64,000 bases of DNA from Marinospirillum alkalitolerans (lineage in GTDB: Bacteria > Pseudomonadota > Gammaproteobacteria > Pseudomonadales > Halomonadaceae). The stretch lies in NCBI RefSeq assembly GCF_045055655.1, contig NZ_JBANFI010000001.1:1-64000 (forward strand), read 5' to 3'. This document shows positions 8,190 to 15,382 of this stretch, piece after piece. Position 1 is the first letter of the stretch; each line of letters begins with the position of its first letter. The position numbers were made by a program, and so were the translations under genes. The notes under the pieces are model-generated. The model searched no databases, was not told where the DNA came from, and saw nothing but the letters and a program-made list of their open reading frames with translations.

Positions 8190-9314
8190 ATGGAGCAACA
8201 AGCGTGGCGTTCAGCGGAATTAGCAGATCTTCCGGCTCTATTGGCTTTAGAGCAGCAGGCTTTTCAAGGTGATCGCTTAACACGGCGGCAGCTGCGCTGG
8301 TTGATCCAAAAAGGCCATGCCCAGCTGGATCTTTTGCAGATCAAAAAGGACGCCTGCTGGCAGTTGGCGGGCTATGTCCTTCTATTATTCCATCGTGGTA
8401 CCAGTTTAGCGCGTCTCTACTCACTGGCCGTGGCACCAGACTGGCAAGGGCAGGGATTGGGTCAGCTGCTCTTAGCGCGTGCAGAGACACTGGCTTTGGC
8501 AGAAGGCTGTGCGATGGTGCGACTGGAGGTGCGTCAGGATAATCTTGTGGCACTGAAGCTTTATCAGCAGCAGGGGTATCGACGCTTTGCGCAATATGCC
8601 GATTATTATGAGGATCATAGCCCCGCATGGCGTTTGCAAAAACGCTTGCGTAAAGCACCCGAGGGTGTGCAGCGCCATGTCCCCTACTATCAACAGACCC
8701 TGCCTTTTACCTGTGGTCCGGCTGCTTTATTGATGGCGATGGGAGCGCAGCAAGCCGAGACGCGGCTGGATCAACGCCATGAGTTGCAGCTGTGGCGTGA
8801 GGCGACCAGTATATTCATGACCTCAGGGCATGGTGGCTGCGGTCCGCGGGGGTTGGCGCTGGCCGCTTGGCGACGTGGTTTCGCGGTCTCGCTTTGGGTC
8901 AATCAAGAGGGGCCTTTATTTACTAAAGGTGTGCGCTCGCCAATGAAAAAAGAAGTGCTCGAAAAGGTCCATCAAGACTTTAGTGAACAGCTGGCCGAGC
9001 AAGGCATTGAGGAGCAGCGGATTGCGATCAGTTTGCAGGATATGCAGCAGGCCTTAGAGGCAGGCTGGATTCCATTGATCTTAATGAGTAGTTGGCGCAT
9101 GAGCCGCAGTAAAAGTCCGCACTGGGTGGTCGTTACGGCCTTGGATGCGCAGTTTGTTTATATTCATGATCCTGAAATTGATGAAGAAGATCAGAAGAGC
9201 TGTCTGGATACCCAACAAGTCCCGATTACCCATTTAGAATTTGAACGTATGGCTTGCTTTGGCCAAGAGAAGCTGCGCGCCTGTGTTTTGGTGGGGCCAG
9301 TGAGAGCAGCCTAA
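8190..9314 (+). CDS. GNAT acetyltransferase fused to C39-like (papain-fold) peptidase
   Basis: A 374-residue two-domain protein. Residues about 1–150 form a GNAT domain with the acetyl-CoA loop in VAPDWQGQGLGQLLL (82–96) and the closing strand-helix LYQQQGYRRF. Residues about 163–370 form a C39-like peptidase domain (DUF3335 type): Cys175 in FTCGPAALLMAMG, His311 in SPHWVVVTALD and Asp327 in YIHDPE make a plausible Cys-His-Asp triad. There is no signal peptide or membrane segment, so it acts in the cytoplasm. ATG 8190 is preceded by GGAGG; the frame is open upstream to 8034 but that part is not GNAT-like. Its partner gene is the divergent RimK-like ligase; together they suggest a peptide-forming, acetylating and cleaving system. 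Confidence 0.87.
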   Translation: MEQQAWRSAELADLPALLALEQQAFQGDRLTRRQLRWLIQKGHAQLDLLQIKKDACWQLAGYVLLLFHRGTSLARLYSLAVAPDWQGQGLGQLLLARAETLALAEGCAMVRLEVRQDNLVALKLYQQQGYRRFAQYADYYEDHSPAWRLQKRLRKAPEGVQRHVPYYQQTLPFTCGPAALLMAMGAQQAETRLDQRHELQLWREATSIFMTSGHGGCGPRGLALAAWRRGFAVSLWVNQEGPLFTKGVRSPMKKEVLEKVHQDFSEQLAEQGIEEQRIAISLQDMQQALEAGWIPLILMSSWRMSRSKSPHWVVVTALDAQFVYIHDPEIDEEDQKSCLDTQQVPITHLEFERMACFGQEKLRACVLVGPVRAA

Positions 9315-9343
9315 GCGGTTGAGCATCGATCAAGGAGATCAAC

Positions 9344-9691
9344 ATGCGTGAGCAGTATAAGCTGGTATTTTATGTGCCGGTCGAGGCGGCTGAAGGCGTT
9401 AAAGCCGCTGTTTTTGCAACAGGTGCAGGGCGTTTAGGTCAGTATGAGCAGTGTTGCTTTGAGACGCTTGGGCAAGGGCAGTTTCGGCCTTTAGCTGGCG
9501 CGCAGCCCCACTTGGGGAGCGTGGGGCAGTTAGAGCAGGTGGCTGAACTTAAGGTTGAGCTCTTATGTGCAGCTGAACATCTTGGTGCTGCGATCCATGC
9601 ACTCCAGCAGGCCCATCCCTATGAAGAGCCTGCGTTTGAGGTGTTGGCTTTGGTCGATTGGCGGTTATACCTGCCCAATGCCTCAGACTGA
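9344..9691 (+). CDS. NIF3/YqfO-like small protein
   Basis: A 115-residue protein resembling the stand-alone domain inserted in the middle of YqfO/NIF3 (NGG1p-interacting factor 3) proteins: KLVFYVPVEAAEGVKAAVFATGAGRLGQYEQCCFE at the N-terminus and HALQQAHPYEEPAFEVL near the C-terminus. The fold is similar to CutA/PII-like trimers; biochemical role is not established. ATG 9344 has AAGGAG at ideal spacing. Its 3' end overlaps the 3' end of the opposite-strand msrQ by 73 bp. Confidence 0.82.
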   Translation: MREQYKLVFYVPVEAAEGVKAAVFATGAGRLGQYEQCCFETLGQGQFRPLAGAQPHLGSVGQLEQVAELKVELLCAAEHLGAAIHALQQAHPYEEPAFEVLALVDWRLYLPNASD

Positions 9692-10287
9692 GGGCGGCCG
9701 CTTAACCAGAAGCGGAGACCAAGCAGGAGCGTCAAGCTGAGTGTATAAAGGTGCAGCGGCGTGTAATCGAGGCGAATGACGATGGCGTAATGCCATAGGC
9801 TGAGCGCAATCAATGGATAGATCAGCCAGTGAATTACCTGCCAGCTGCGCGGCGTCAACCTCTGGCGTAGCCAAGACCAAGAAGTGGCGCTTAGCAGTGC
9901 TAGGCCCAGCCAGATCAGCCATCCGAGTTGAATATAAAGCAGATCAATAGAAAGCTGCGCGATCACGCCAAGGCTCCAGCCGGTTTCCCACTCCAACCAA
10001 AGCAGCAGATGGAGACTCGTCCAGGCAAAGGCGGCCAGACCCAAGTGCTTGCGCGAAGTCAGGAAAACAGGCCAGCGGGTGAGGCCATACAGGCTGCCCC
10101 ATCCGAGGGTGATCAGTAACAGGATCAAGGCGGCATGGCCAGAAAAAAACAACAGGGTTTCGAGTGGAAAGACACCTAGCTCGTCTTGCCAAGCGGCGCA
10201 GCCAAGATAAACCAGTGGCGTGATCAGCAGCAGATCCACCCAAGACCAGCGTCCGCCTGTGTGCAGCCAATGGAGTCGAGTCGGCAT
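9619..10287 (-). CDS. msrQ: Haem-binding subunit MsrQ of periplasmic methionine sulfoxide reductase
   Basis: A 222-residue integral membrane protein with about six hydrophobic segments and conserved His residues in RKHLGLAAFAWTSLHLLLW and VIHWLIYPLIALSLWHYAIV, the haem ligands of the YedZ/MsrQ family. It passes electrons from the quinone pool to MsrP, which repairs oxidised methionines in periplasmic proteins. The start ATG overlaps the msrP stop in the sequence TGATG, implying translational coupling. The C-terminus carries about 24 polar residues beyond the last membrane helix; that tail is encoded antisense to the NIF3-like gene. Confidence 0.9.
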   Translation of the reverse strand: MPTRLHWLHTGGRWSWVDLLLITPLVYLGCAAWQDELGVFPLETLLFFSGHAALILLLITLGWGSLYGLTRWPVFLTSRKHLGLAAFAWTSLHLLLWLEWETGWSLGVIAQLSIDLLYIQLGWLIWLGLALLSATSWSWLRQRLTPRSWQVIHWLIYPLIALSLWHYAIVIRLDYTPLHLYTLSLTLLLGLRFWLSGRPQSEALGRYNRQSTKANTSNAGSS

Positions 10288-11258
10288 CAGTAGTGCACCC
10301 GAAGATCAAGGCCGCGATACAGGTGCGCGACCTCTTCTGCATAGCCATTGAACATCAGTGTGGCCCGCCGACCTGATTCACCCAAGCGTCGCTCGGTCGC
10401 TTGAGACCAGCGTGGATGATTCACTTCAGGATTGACGTTGGCATAAAAGCCATATTCATTTGGTGCCAGAGCTTGCCAGCTGGAGACAGGCTGTTCTTCT
10501 TGAAAACGCAGCGTGACAATCGACTTGATGCTTTTAAAGCCATACTTCCACGGCACAACTAAACGCAGTGGAGCACCATTTTGATTCGGCAGTGTTTTGC
10601 CATACAGGCCAACAGCCATCAAGGTTAAAGGATGCATGGCCTCATCCATTCGCAAGCCTTCACGATAGGGCCAATCAATCGTCTGTTGGCGCTGGCCACG
10701 AAACTGGCTTGGATCATAGAGGGTTTCAAACACCACATAGCGTGCACTTGAAAGGGGTTTCAGCTGGTTGATCAAGTGGCTGAGCTGAAAGCCAACCCAA
10801 GGAATGACCATCGACCAGGCTTCAACGCAGCGTAAGCGATAAATGCGCTCCTCTAACCATGCGCTTTTGATCAGCTGATCCAGATCATAGACGCCTGGTT
10901 GTTCTACCAGACCTTCCACGCGCACTGACCAAGGATCGGTACTCAGTTGATGCGCCCAATCAGAAGGATCGCGTTTACGGGTGCCAAACTCAAAAAAGTT
11001 GTTGTAGCTGGTGATGGTGCGTTCATCGGTTAGTGTTTCTCTGCTGGAAAAGTCGCTGGCTGGCGCATCGGCTAAGGCAGTCCGCCAGCTCGAATCGGCC
11101 GGCCAAGCTGGCGCGGTGTCCGCAAGCAGACTGGGAGGCAGTAGTGTCGCGCCTAGAGCGAGGCCTGCGGCCTGTTTCATAAAGCGTCGGCGATCTCGAT
11201 AAAGAGGCTCAGGAGTGACCTCATTGAGCGAAATACTGGGGTAACGATAGCCTTTCAT
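10287..11258 (-). CDS. msrP: Molybdopterin-dependent catalytic subunit MsrP
   Basis: A 323-residue precursor with a twin-arginine signal (RDRRRFMKQAAGLALGATLL, residues 21–40) and the oxidoreductase molybdopterin domain. Cys144 in LRCVEAWSMVIPWVG is the expected molybdenum ligand, and KYGFKSIKSIV and NPEVNHPRWSQATER are characteristic of MsrP/YedY. It reduces methionine sulfoxide in periplasmic proteins with electrons from MsrQ. ATG 11258 begins the family-typical N-terminus; a TTG at 11276 is in frame but has no better ribosome site. The gene heads an msrPQ operon facing away from the cytochrome c peroxidase gene. Confidence 0.92.
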   Translation of the reverse strand: MKGYRYPSISLNEVTPEPLYRDRRRFMKQAAGLALGATLLPPSLLADTAPAWPADSSWRTALADAPASDFSSRETLTDERTITSYNNFFEFGTRKRDPSDWAHQLSTDPWSVRVEGLVEQPGVYDLDQLIKSAWLEERIYRLRCVEAWSMVIPWVGFQLSHLINQLKPLSSARYVVFETLYDPSQFRGQRQQTIDWPYREGLRMDEAMHPLTLMAVGLYGKTLPNQNGAPLRLVVPWKYGFKSIKSIVTLRFQEEQPVSSWQALAPNEYGFYANVNPEVNHPRWSQATERRLGESGRRATLMFNGYAEEVAHLYRGLDLRVHY

Positions 11259-11403
11259 GATGATTCTCGGCGCCAAAAAGGGGTGAAAAGACAGGATCGG
11301 CGCAATGCTTGACAGGGGTCAAGCTTTTGCGGCCTCTGCTCCTTGAGCTGAGTAACATTAGTCTCTAATCTGACATCAGTTGTTTAAGTTTGTCGCTAAG
11401 TCA

Positions 11404-11446
11404 TTGATAAATTTAAACTAATAGGCTGATAGCTTGTGGTTATAAT
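11404..11446 (+). promoter_or_regulatory. FNR/ANR-like site and -10 box of the cytochrome c peroxidase gene
   Basis: TTGAT-AAAT-TTAAA at 11404–11417 resembles the FNR/ANR consensus TTGAT-N4-ATCAA (perfect left half, three of five right). A consensus -10 box TATAAT follows at 11441–11446 with no good -35. With a start site near 11452 the site would be centred near -41.5, the position used by FNR-type activators that replace a -35 element. The layout suggests activation at low oxygen, as known for other di-haem peroxidases. Confidence 0.5.
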
Positions 11447-11484
11447 CAAGATCAGCTGTCATAATAACTGATGAGGAGACACTC

Positions 11485-12492
11485 ATGAAGATCACCAAAA
11501 GCCTCAGTAAGGCCTTACCTGTTGCAGGTTTAGCCGGTGCGATGCTCTTAGGTTCATCTTTCACCATGGCGGATGATGGCTACCATAGCCGTTACGCTAA
11601 TCGCTTTGAACCCCTGCCAGCGATTGCCCCCATTCCTGCTGATAATAGCCTGACGGCGGCCAAGATCGAGCTGGGTCAGATGCTGTTCTTTGAACCACGC
11701 ATTTCTGCCAGTGGTGTGATCAGCTGCGCGACTTGCCATAACCCCGCATTGGGTTGGGCTGATCGTATCCCTAGAGCGACAGGCCATGATGGTCAGGTGG
11801 GCGAGCGTAATACGCCGACAGTACTGAATTCAGGCTTCTTTACCGCTCAGTTTTGGGACGGCCGCGCTGCCACTCTGGAAGAGCAGGCTTTAGGCCCGAT
11901 TGAAGCTGATATCGAAATGAACATGCCGCTGGATCAGGCTTTAGAGCGCTTGCGCGAGTTCACCGAGTATCGCGAGATGTTTGCCCGCGCCTATGGTGGT
12001 AATGGTGCCGATCAGATCACGCCGGATAATGTTGCCCATGCCTTGGCTAGCTTCCAGCGTACGCTGAATACACCTAACTCACCCTTTGACCGCTACCTGC
12101 GTGGTGACTTGGCTGCGCTGACCGATGCCCAGAAACGCGGCATGGCGGCCTTTGCTGACAATGGTTGTACTGCTTGTCACAGCGGCCCCGCTTTAACTGA
12201 TAGCCAATTCCATGCGATTCAAGTGCCAGGCTCAACAGATGAAGGTCGCTTTGTCGTGACTGGTGATCCAGGTGATCGTTTCCGCTTCAAAACACCCACT
12301 TTGCGTAACGTGGCGCTGACTTACCCCTACTTCAATAATGGTGGTGTCGAGACACTAGAAGAAGCCGTACAGGTGATGGGTCGTGAAATGCTGGGTCGTG
12401 AGTTCGATCAAAATACAGTGAATGATATGGTGGCCTTCCTCCACTCGCTCACTGGTGAGATGCCCGATATCCGTATCCCGTCTTTACCTTAA
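11485..12492 (+). CDS. Di-haem cytochrome c peroxidase
   Basis: A 335-residue periplasmic protein: signal peptide (about 1–29, ending in FTMADD), a first haem-binding motif CATCH at 81–85 and a second CTACH at 228–232, about 147 residues apart, as in bacterial CcpA/MauG-type peroxidases. Other family phrases are GQMLFFEPRIS, RNTPTVLN, FWDGRAATLEEQA and FKTPTLRNVALTYPYFNNG. It reduces hydrogen peroxide to water with electrons from a c-type cytochrome. GGAG lies before ATG 11485. It is divergent from msrPQ, another periplasmic oxidative-damage system, and is followed by a terminator. Confidence 0.92.
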   Translation: MKITKSLSKALPVAGLAGAMLLGSSFTMADDGYHSRYANRFEPLPAIAPIPADNSLTAAKIELGQMLFFEPRISASGVISCATCHNPALGWADRIPRATGHDGQVGERNTPTVLNSGFFTAQFWDGRAATLEEQALGPIEADIEMNMPLDQALERLREFTEYREMFARAYGGNGADQITPDNVAHALASFQRTLNTPNSPFDRYLRGDLAALTDAQKRGMAAFADNGCTACHSGPALTDSQFHAIQVPGSTDEGRFVVTGDPGDRFRFKTPTLRNVALTYPYFNNGGVETLEEAVQVMGREMLGREFDQNTVNDMVAFLHSLTGEMPDIRIPSLP

Positions 12493-12526
12493 ACTTTTCT
12501 TCACCCCAAGTTCTTATTGAACTGAT

Positions 12527-12550
12527 AAAGGCCCAAGGATGGGCCTTTTT
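12527..12550 (+). terminator. Rho-independent terminator after the peroxidase gene
   Basis: AAAGGCCC, a 6-nt loop, GGGCCTTT and further Ts, 35 bp after the stop codon. Confidence 0.85.
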
Positions 12551-12658
12551 GCTGGGTGCTGATTTCCTTTCAAAACGATAGCCAGCAAGGCTTGCTTCCT
12601 GTCTGGCTTCGCGGATAATGTTGGGCTGCCTTTTGCCTGTGTTCGTCTGCGAGGAAGT

Positions 12659-13564
12659 ATGTCCCTGTCATTCCGTGAATTCCAAGATCGCTTTGAACAG
12701 CTCAGAGCCAATAAGGCTTTTGAGTCAATCGTGATTTTGATTATTGTTGTCTCTGCTCTGTTGATCGGAGCCAAAACCTATGAAGAATCCAACCGCTTTG
12801 AGCAGGTGATCCTGTGGCTCGATTGGGCGGTCACGATTTTCTTTCTGGTTGAAATCCTGATTCGTCTCGCTGCAGAAAAGCACATCATCGACTTCTTTAA
12901 GAAGGGTTGGAATGTGTTCGACTTTATCGTCGTCACGGCCAGCTTGATTCCGATGGACTATACCGAGATGGTGCTGCTCGCGCGCCTACTGCGCGTGTTT
13001 CGTGTGCTGCGCTTGATCTCGATGATTCCTGAGCTGCGCATCCTGCTTTCTGCCTTGTTAAAAGCCTTGCCGCGTATGGGCTATGTCGCGCTACTGATGT
13101 TTATTATTTTCTATATCTATGGTGCCGTGGGCAGCTTTATCTTCCATGATGTGGATGAAAAACTCTGGGGCAATATCGCATTGGCCATGCTGACGCTCTT
13201 TCAGGTTGCAACCTTTGAGAGCTGGGCAACAGCGGTGCTCTACCCCACTATGGAGCACTATCCTTACAGCTGGATTTATTTTATTAGCTTTATTTTTCTG
13301 AATGCGTTTATCTTTTTAAATATGATGATCGGGATCGTGCTGGATGTGATGCAAAAAGAAAGCGCCCAGTATGAACTCGAAACCGGAGAAGGTGAGGCCG
13401 CAGAGATTCATTGGATGCGTGAAAACCTACAACTGATGCAAGAGCAGATGCAGCGCATTGAGCAGAAGCTGGATCATGCCGCGCTGCCGGTGGTGACCAG
13501 CACTCAGCCGCAAGATGCTGCGCCTTCTGTTGCATCACCGCCAAGTCAGGTGAGGGATGTCTAA
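12659..13564 (+). CDS. Bacterial voltage-gated sodium channel (NaChBac/BacNav type)
   Basis: A 301-residue single-repeat six-helix channel that would assemble as a tetramer. Segments: S1 about 21–37, S2 47–70, S3 85–98, voltage sensor S4 with Arg at 109, 112, 115 and 118 (every third residue), S5 136–160, pore, S6 203–230. The selectivity filter reads TFESWA (185–190), the Glu-Ser-Trp signature of bacterial sodium channels. After S6 comes a Glu-rich neck and a predicted coiled coil (EIHWMRENLQLMQEQMQRIE) as in NaChBac and NavMs. GAGGAAG precedes ATG 12659. The stop overlaps the start of the Nudix gene. Such channels are found in marine and alkaliphilic bacteria and can influence motility and pH behaviour. 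Confidence 0.92.
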   Translation: MSLSFREFQDRFEQLRANKAFESIVILIIVVSALLIGAKTYEESNRFEQVILWLDWAVTIFFLVEILIRLAAEKHIIDFFKKGWNVFDFIVVTASLIPMDYTEMVLLARLLRVFRVLRLISMIPELRILLSALLKALPRMGYVALLMFIIFYIYGAVGSFIFHDVDEKLWGNIALAMLTLFQVATFESWATAVLYPTMEHYPYSWIYFISFIFLNAFIFLNMMIGIVLDVMQKESAQYELETGEGEAAEIHWMRENLQLMQEQMQRIEQKLDHAALPVVTSTQPQDAAPSVASPPSQVRDV

Positions 13565-14201
13565 TCAGACGGGATTGATCACACAACTGACCGAGCGTTT
13601 GGCGGGCTTTACTGCCAAGCCGCTCAAGATTCAGCTCCCTGAGGCGGCGGTGTTGGTAGCCATCACCCAGGCGGCTGAACCAGAGATTATTCTGACGCAG
13701 CGCGCGGCGCATATGAGCACGCATGCGGGGCAGGTCGCCTTTCCTGGCGGTAAGCGTGATCCGCAAGACCTGAGTCTTGAGCAGACTGCCTTGCGCGAGG
13801 CGCAGGAAGAAGTCAACCTGCCACCAGAAGACGTCCAGCTTTTGGGGCGGCTCAGTGATGTGATTTCTTTGCATGGCATGAAGGTCACGCCCTATGTCGG
13901 CTTGGTGCCTGATCAGCTGGTGTTGACGCCCTGCTGTCAGGAGCTGGCGAGTGTGTTTCGCCTGCCCCTGAGTTGGTTGCTGGATGATCCACGCACCCAT
14001 ACCGATGTGATTCAGCTTGCAGGCCAAAGGATTTATATCCCCAGCTATACCTATCAGCAGTATCGTATCTGGGGGCTCAGTGCGTTGATCCTGACAGAAT
14101 TGCTGCAGCAAGGTCTCGGCCTCGATATGGATCCGTATCGCCAGCCAGCAGGGCGTCTGGTGCATCATCCAGAGCGCCCTTTGCCTTTTCAACCTGAGTA
14201 G
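13557..14201 (+). CDS. Nudix CoA pyrophosphatase (NudL-like)
   Basis: A 214-residue Nudix hydrolase. The CoA-pyrophosphatase signature LTQRAAHMSTHAGQVAFPGG is followed directly by the Nudix box from about Gly64 (GGKRDPQD then TALREAQEEVNL, with the REAQEE metal-binding core). Enzymes of this subfamily cleave CoA and its derivatives to 4'-phosphopantetheine and 3',5'-ADP. ATG 13557 overlaps the last eight bases of the channel gene, so the two are probably co-transcribed, although no functional link is obvious. Confidence 0.88.
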   Translation: MSNQTGLITQLTERLAGFTAKPLKIQLPEAAVLVAITQAAEPEIILTQRAAHMSTHAGQVAFPGGKRDPQDLSLEQTALREAQEEVNLPPEDVQLLGRLSDVISLHGMKVTPYVGLVPDQLVLTPCCQELASVFRLPLSWLLDDPRTHTDVIQLAGQRIYIPSYTYQQYRIWGLSALILTELLQQGLGLDMDPYRQPAGRLVHHPERPLPFQPE

Positions 14202-14273
14202 GCTGCGGCGTGAGATCGCAGCGCGGCTCGGCCATGAGTCATCTATTAAGCCTCTGATATAAGTGAGAGAAAA

Positions 14274-15287
14274 ATGAGCAAAAAAACGCGCGTCCTGACG
14301 GGAATTACGACGACGGGCACACCGCACCTTGGCAACTATGTTGGTGCCATTCGTCCAGCGATTCAGGCCAGCCAGAATACGCAGATGGAGTCTTTTTATT
14401 TCCTTGCAGACTTTCATGCGCTGATTAAGTGCCATGAGCCAGAGCGGGTCGAAGCCTCACGGCGTGAAATTGCCGCCACCTGGCTGGCGCTGGGCTTGGA
14501 TACCCAGCAGGCGGTGTTTTATCGTCAAAGCGATATCGCTGAAATCCCCGAGCTGATGTGGTTGCTGACCAGTGTGGCGGCCAAGGGCTTGATGAATCGT
14601 GCCCACGCCTATAAGGCCGCAGTGCAAGACAATCTGGCCGCGCAAGAAGATGCTGATTTAGGTGTCACGATGGGGCTGTATAGCTATCCGATTCTGATGG
14701 CGGCCGATATTTTGATGTTTAATGCCCATCAGGTGCCGGTGGGGCGTGATCAGATCCAGCATATTGAGATGGCGCGAGATATCGGCCAGCGCTTTAATCA
14801 TATCTTCAAAGAAGACTTCTTTACGCTGCCTGAGGCGGTGGTTGATCAGCGTGTGGCGGTGCTCAATGGTCTGGATGGACGCAAGATGAGCAAAAGCTAC
14901 AACAACACCATTCCGCTGTTTGAGCCAGAGAAAAAACTCCGCAAGTTGATCAATAAGATCAAAACCAATTCGCTTGAACCAGGCGAGCCGAAGGATCCGA
15001 CAGATTGCACGCTGTTTCAGATCTATACAGCCTTTGCTGAGCAGGCGGATGTGGATGCGATGCGCCATCGCTATGCTGAAGGCATAGGCTGGGGTGAGAT
15101 GAAGGGCGTGTTGTTTGAATTGATCAACGAGCAGCTTCGTGGGCCGCGTGAGGAATACCAGCGTCTGTTGGCCGATCCTGGCTATGTTGAGGGTGTGCTG
15201 CGTGAAGGGGCACAAAAAGCGCGTGCTGAAGCGGCGCCTTTCCTTGATCGCCTCAAACGTGCGGTGGGTCTGGGGCCTTTTGCCTAA
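14274..15287 (+). CDS. trpS: Tryptophan–tRNA ligase
   Basis: A 337-residue class I aminoacyl-tRNA synthetase. The HIGH-type motif appears as TPHLGNYVGAI (16–26) and the KMSKS motif is intact at 204–208. Family phrases GVTMGLYSYPILMAADILMFNA and VPVGRDQIQHIEMARDI are present. It charges tRNA-Trp in the cytoplasm. A GAGAG stretch precedes ATG 14274. It faces the CorC-type gene, with a long hairpin between the two. Confidence 0.95.
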   Translation: MSKKTRVLTGITTTGTPHLGNYVGAIRPAIQASQNTQMESFYFLADFHALIKCHEPERVEASRREIAATWLALGLDTQQAVFYRQSDIAEIPELMWLLTSVAAKGLMNRAHAYKAAVQDNLAAQEDADLGVTMGLYSYPILMAADILMFNAHQVPVGRDQIQHIEMARDIGQRFNHIFKEDFFTLPEAVVDQRVAVLNGLDGRKMSKSYNNTIPLFEPEKKLRKLINKIKTNSLEPGEPKDPTDCTLFQIYTAFAEQADVDAMRHRYAEGIGWGEMKGVLFELINEQLRGPREEYQRLLADPGYVEGVLREGAQKARAEAAPFLDRLKRAVGLGPFA

Positions 15288-15300
15288 TCAAGGATCGCTT

Positions 15301-15337
15301 GGCATCCAGGCTGCGTGGTCCTTGCAGCTTGGATGCC
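15301..15337. terminator. Long hairpin between convergent genes
   Basis: GGCATCCAGGCTGC, a 9-nt loop, then GCAGCTTGGATGCC: a 14-bp stem with a single G-T wobble, starting 13 bp after the trpS stop. No T-run follows, so it may terminate inefficiently or protect mRNA 3' ends. Confidence 0.5.
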
Positions 15338-15382
15338 TCAACCTGAGCACTGGGGCTTGGATTGAGCCGGCGTGAGTCAGCG

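Noticed and set aside
13308..14435. A 375-codon open frame antisense to the sodium channel end, Nudix gene and trpS start
   Set aside because: It crosses three real genes on the other strand and shows no recognisable domain.
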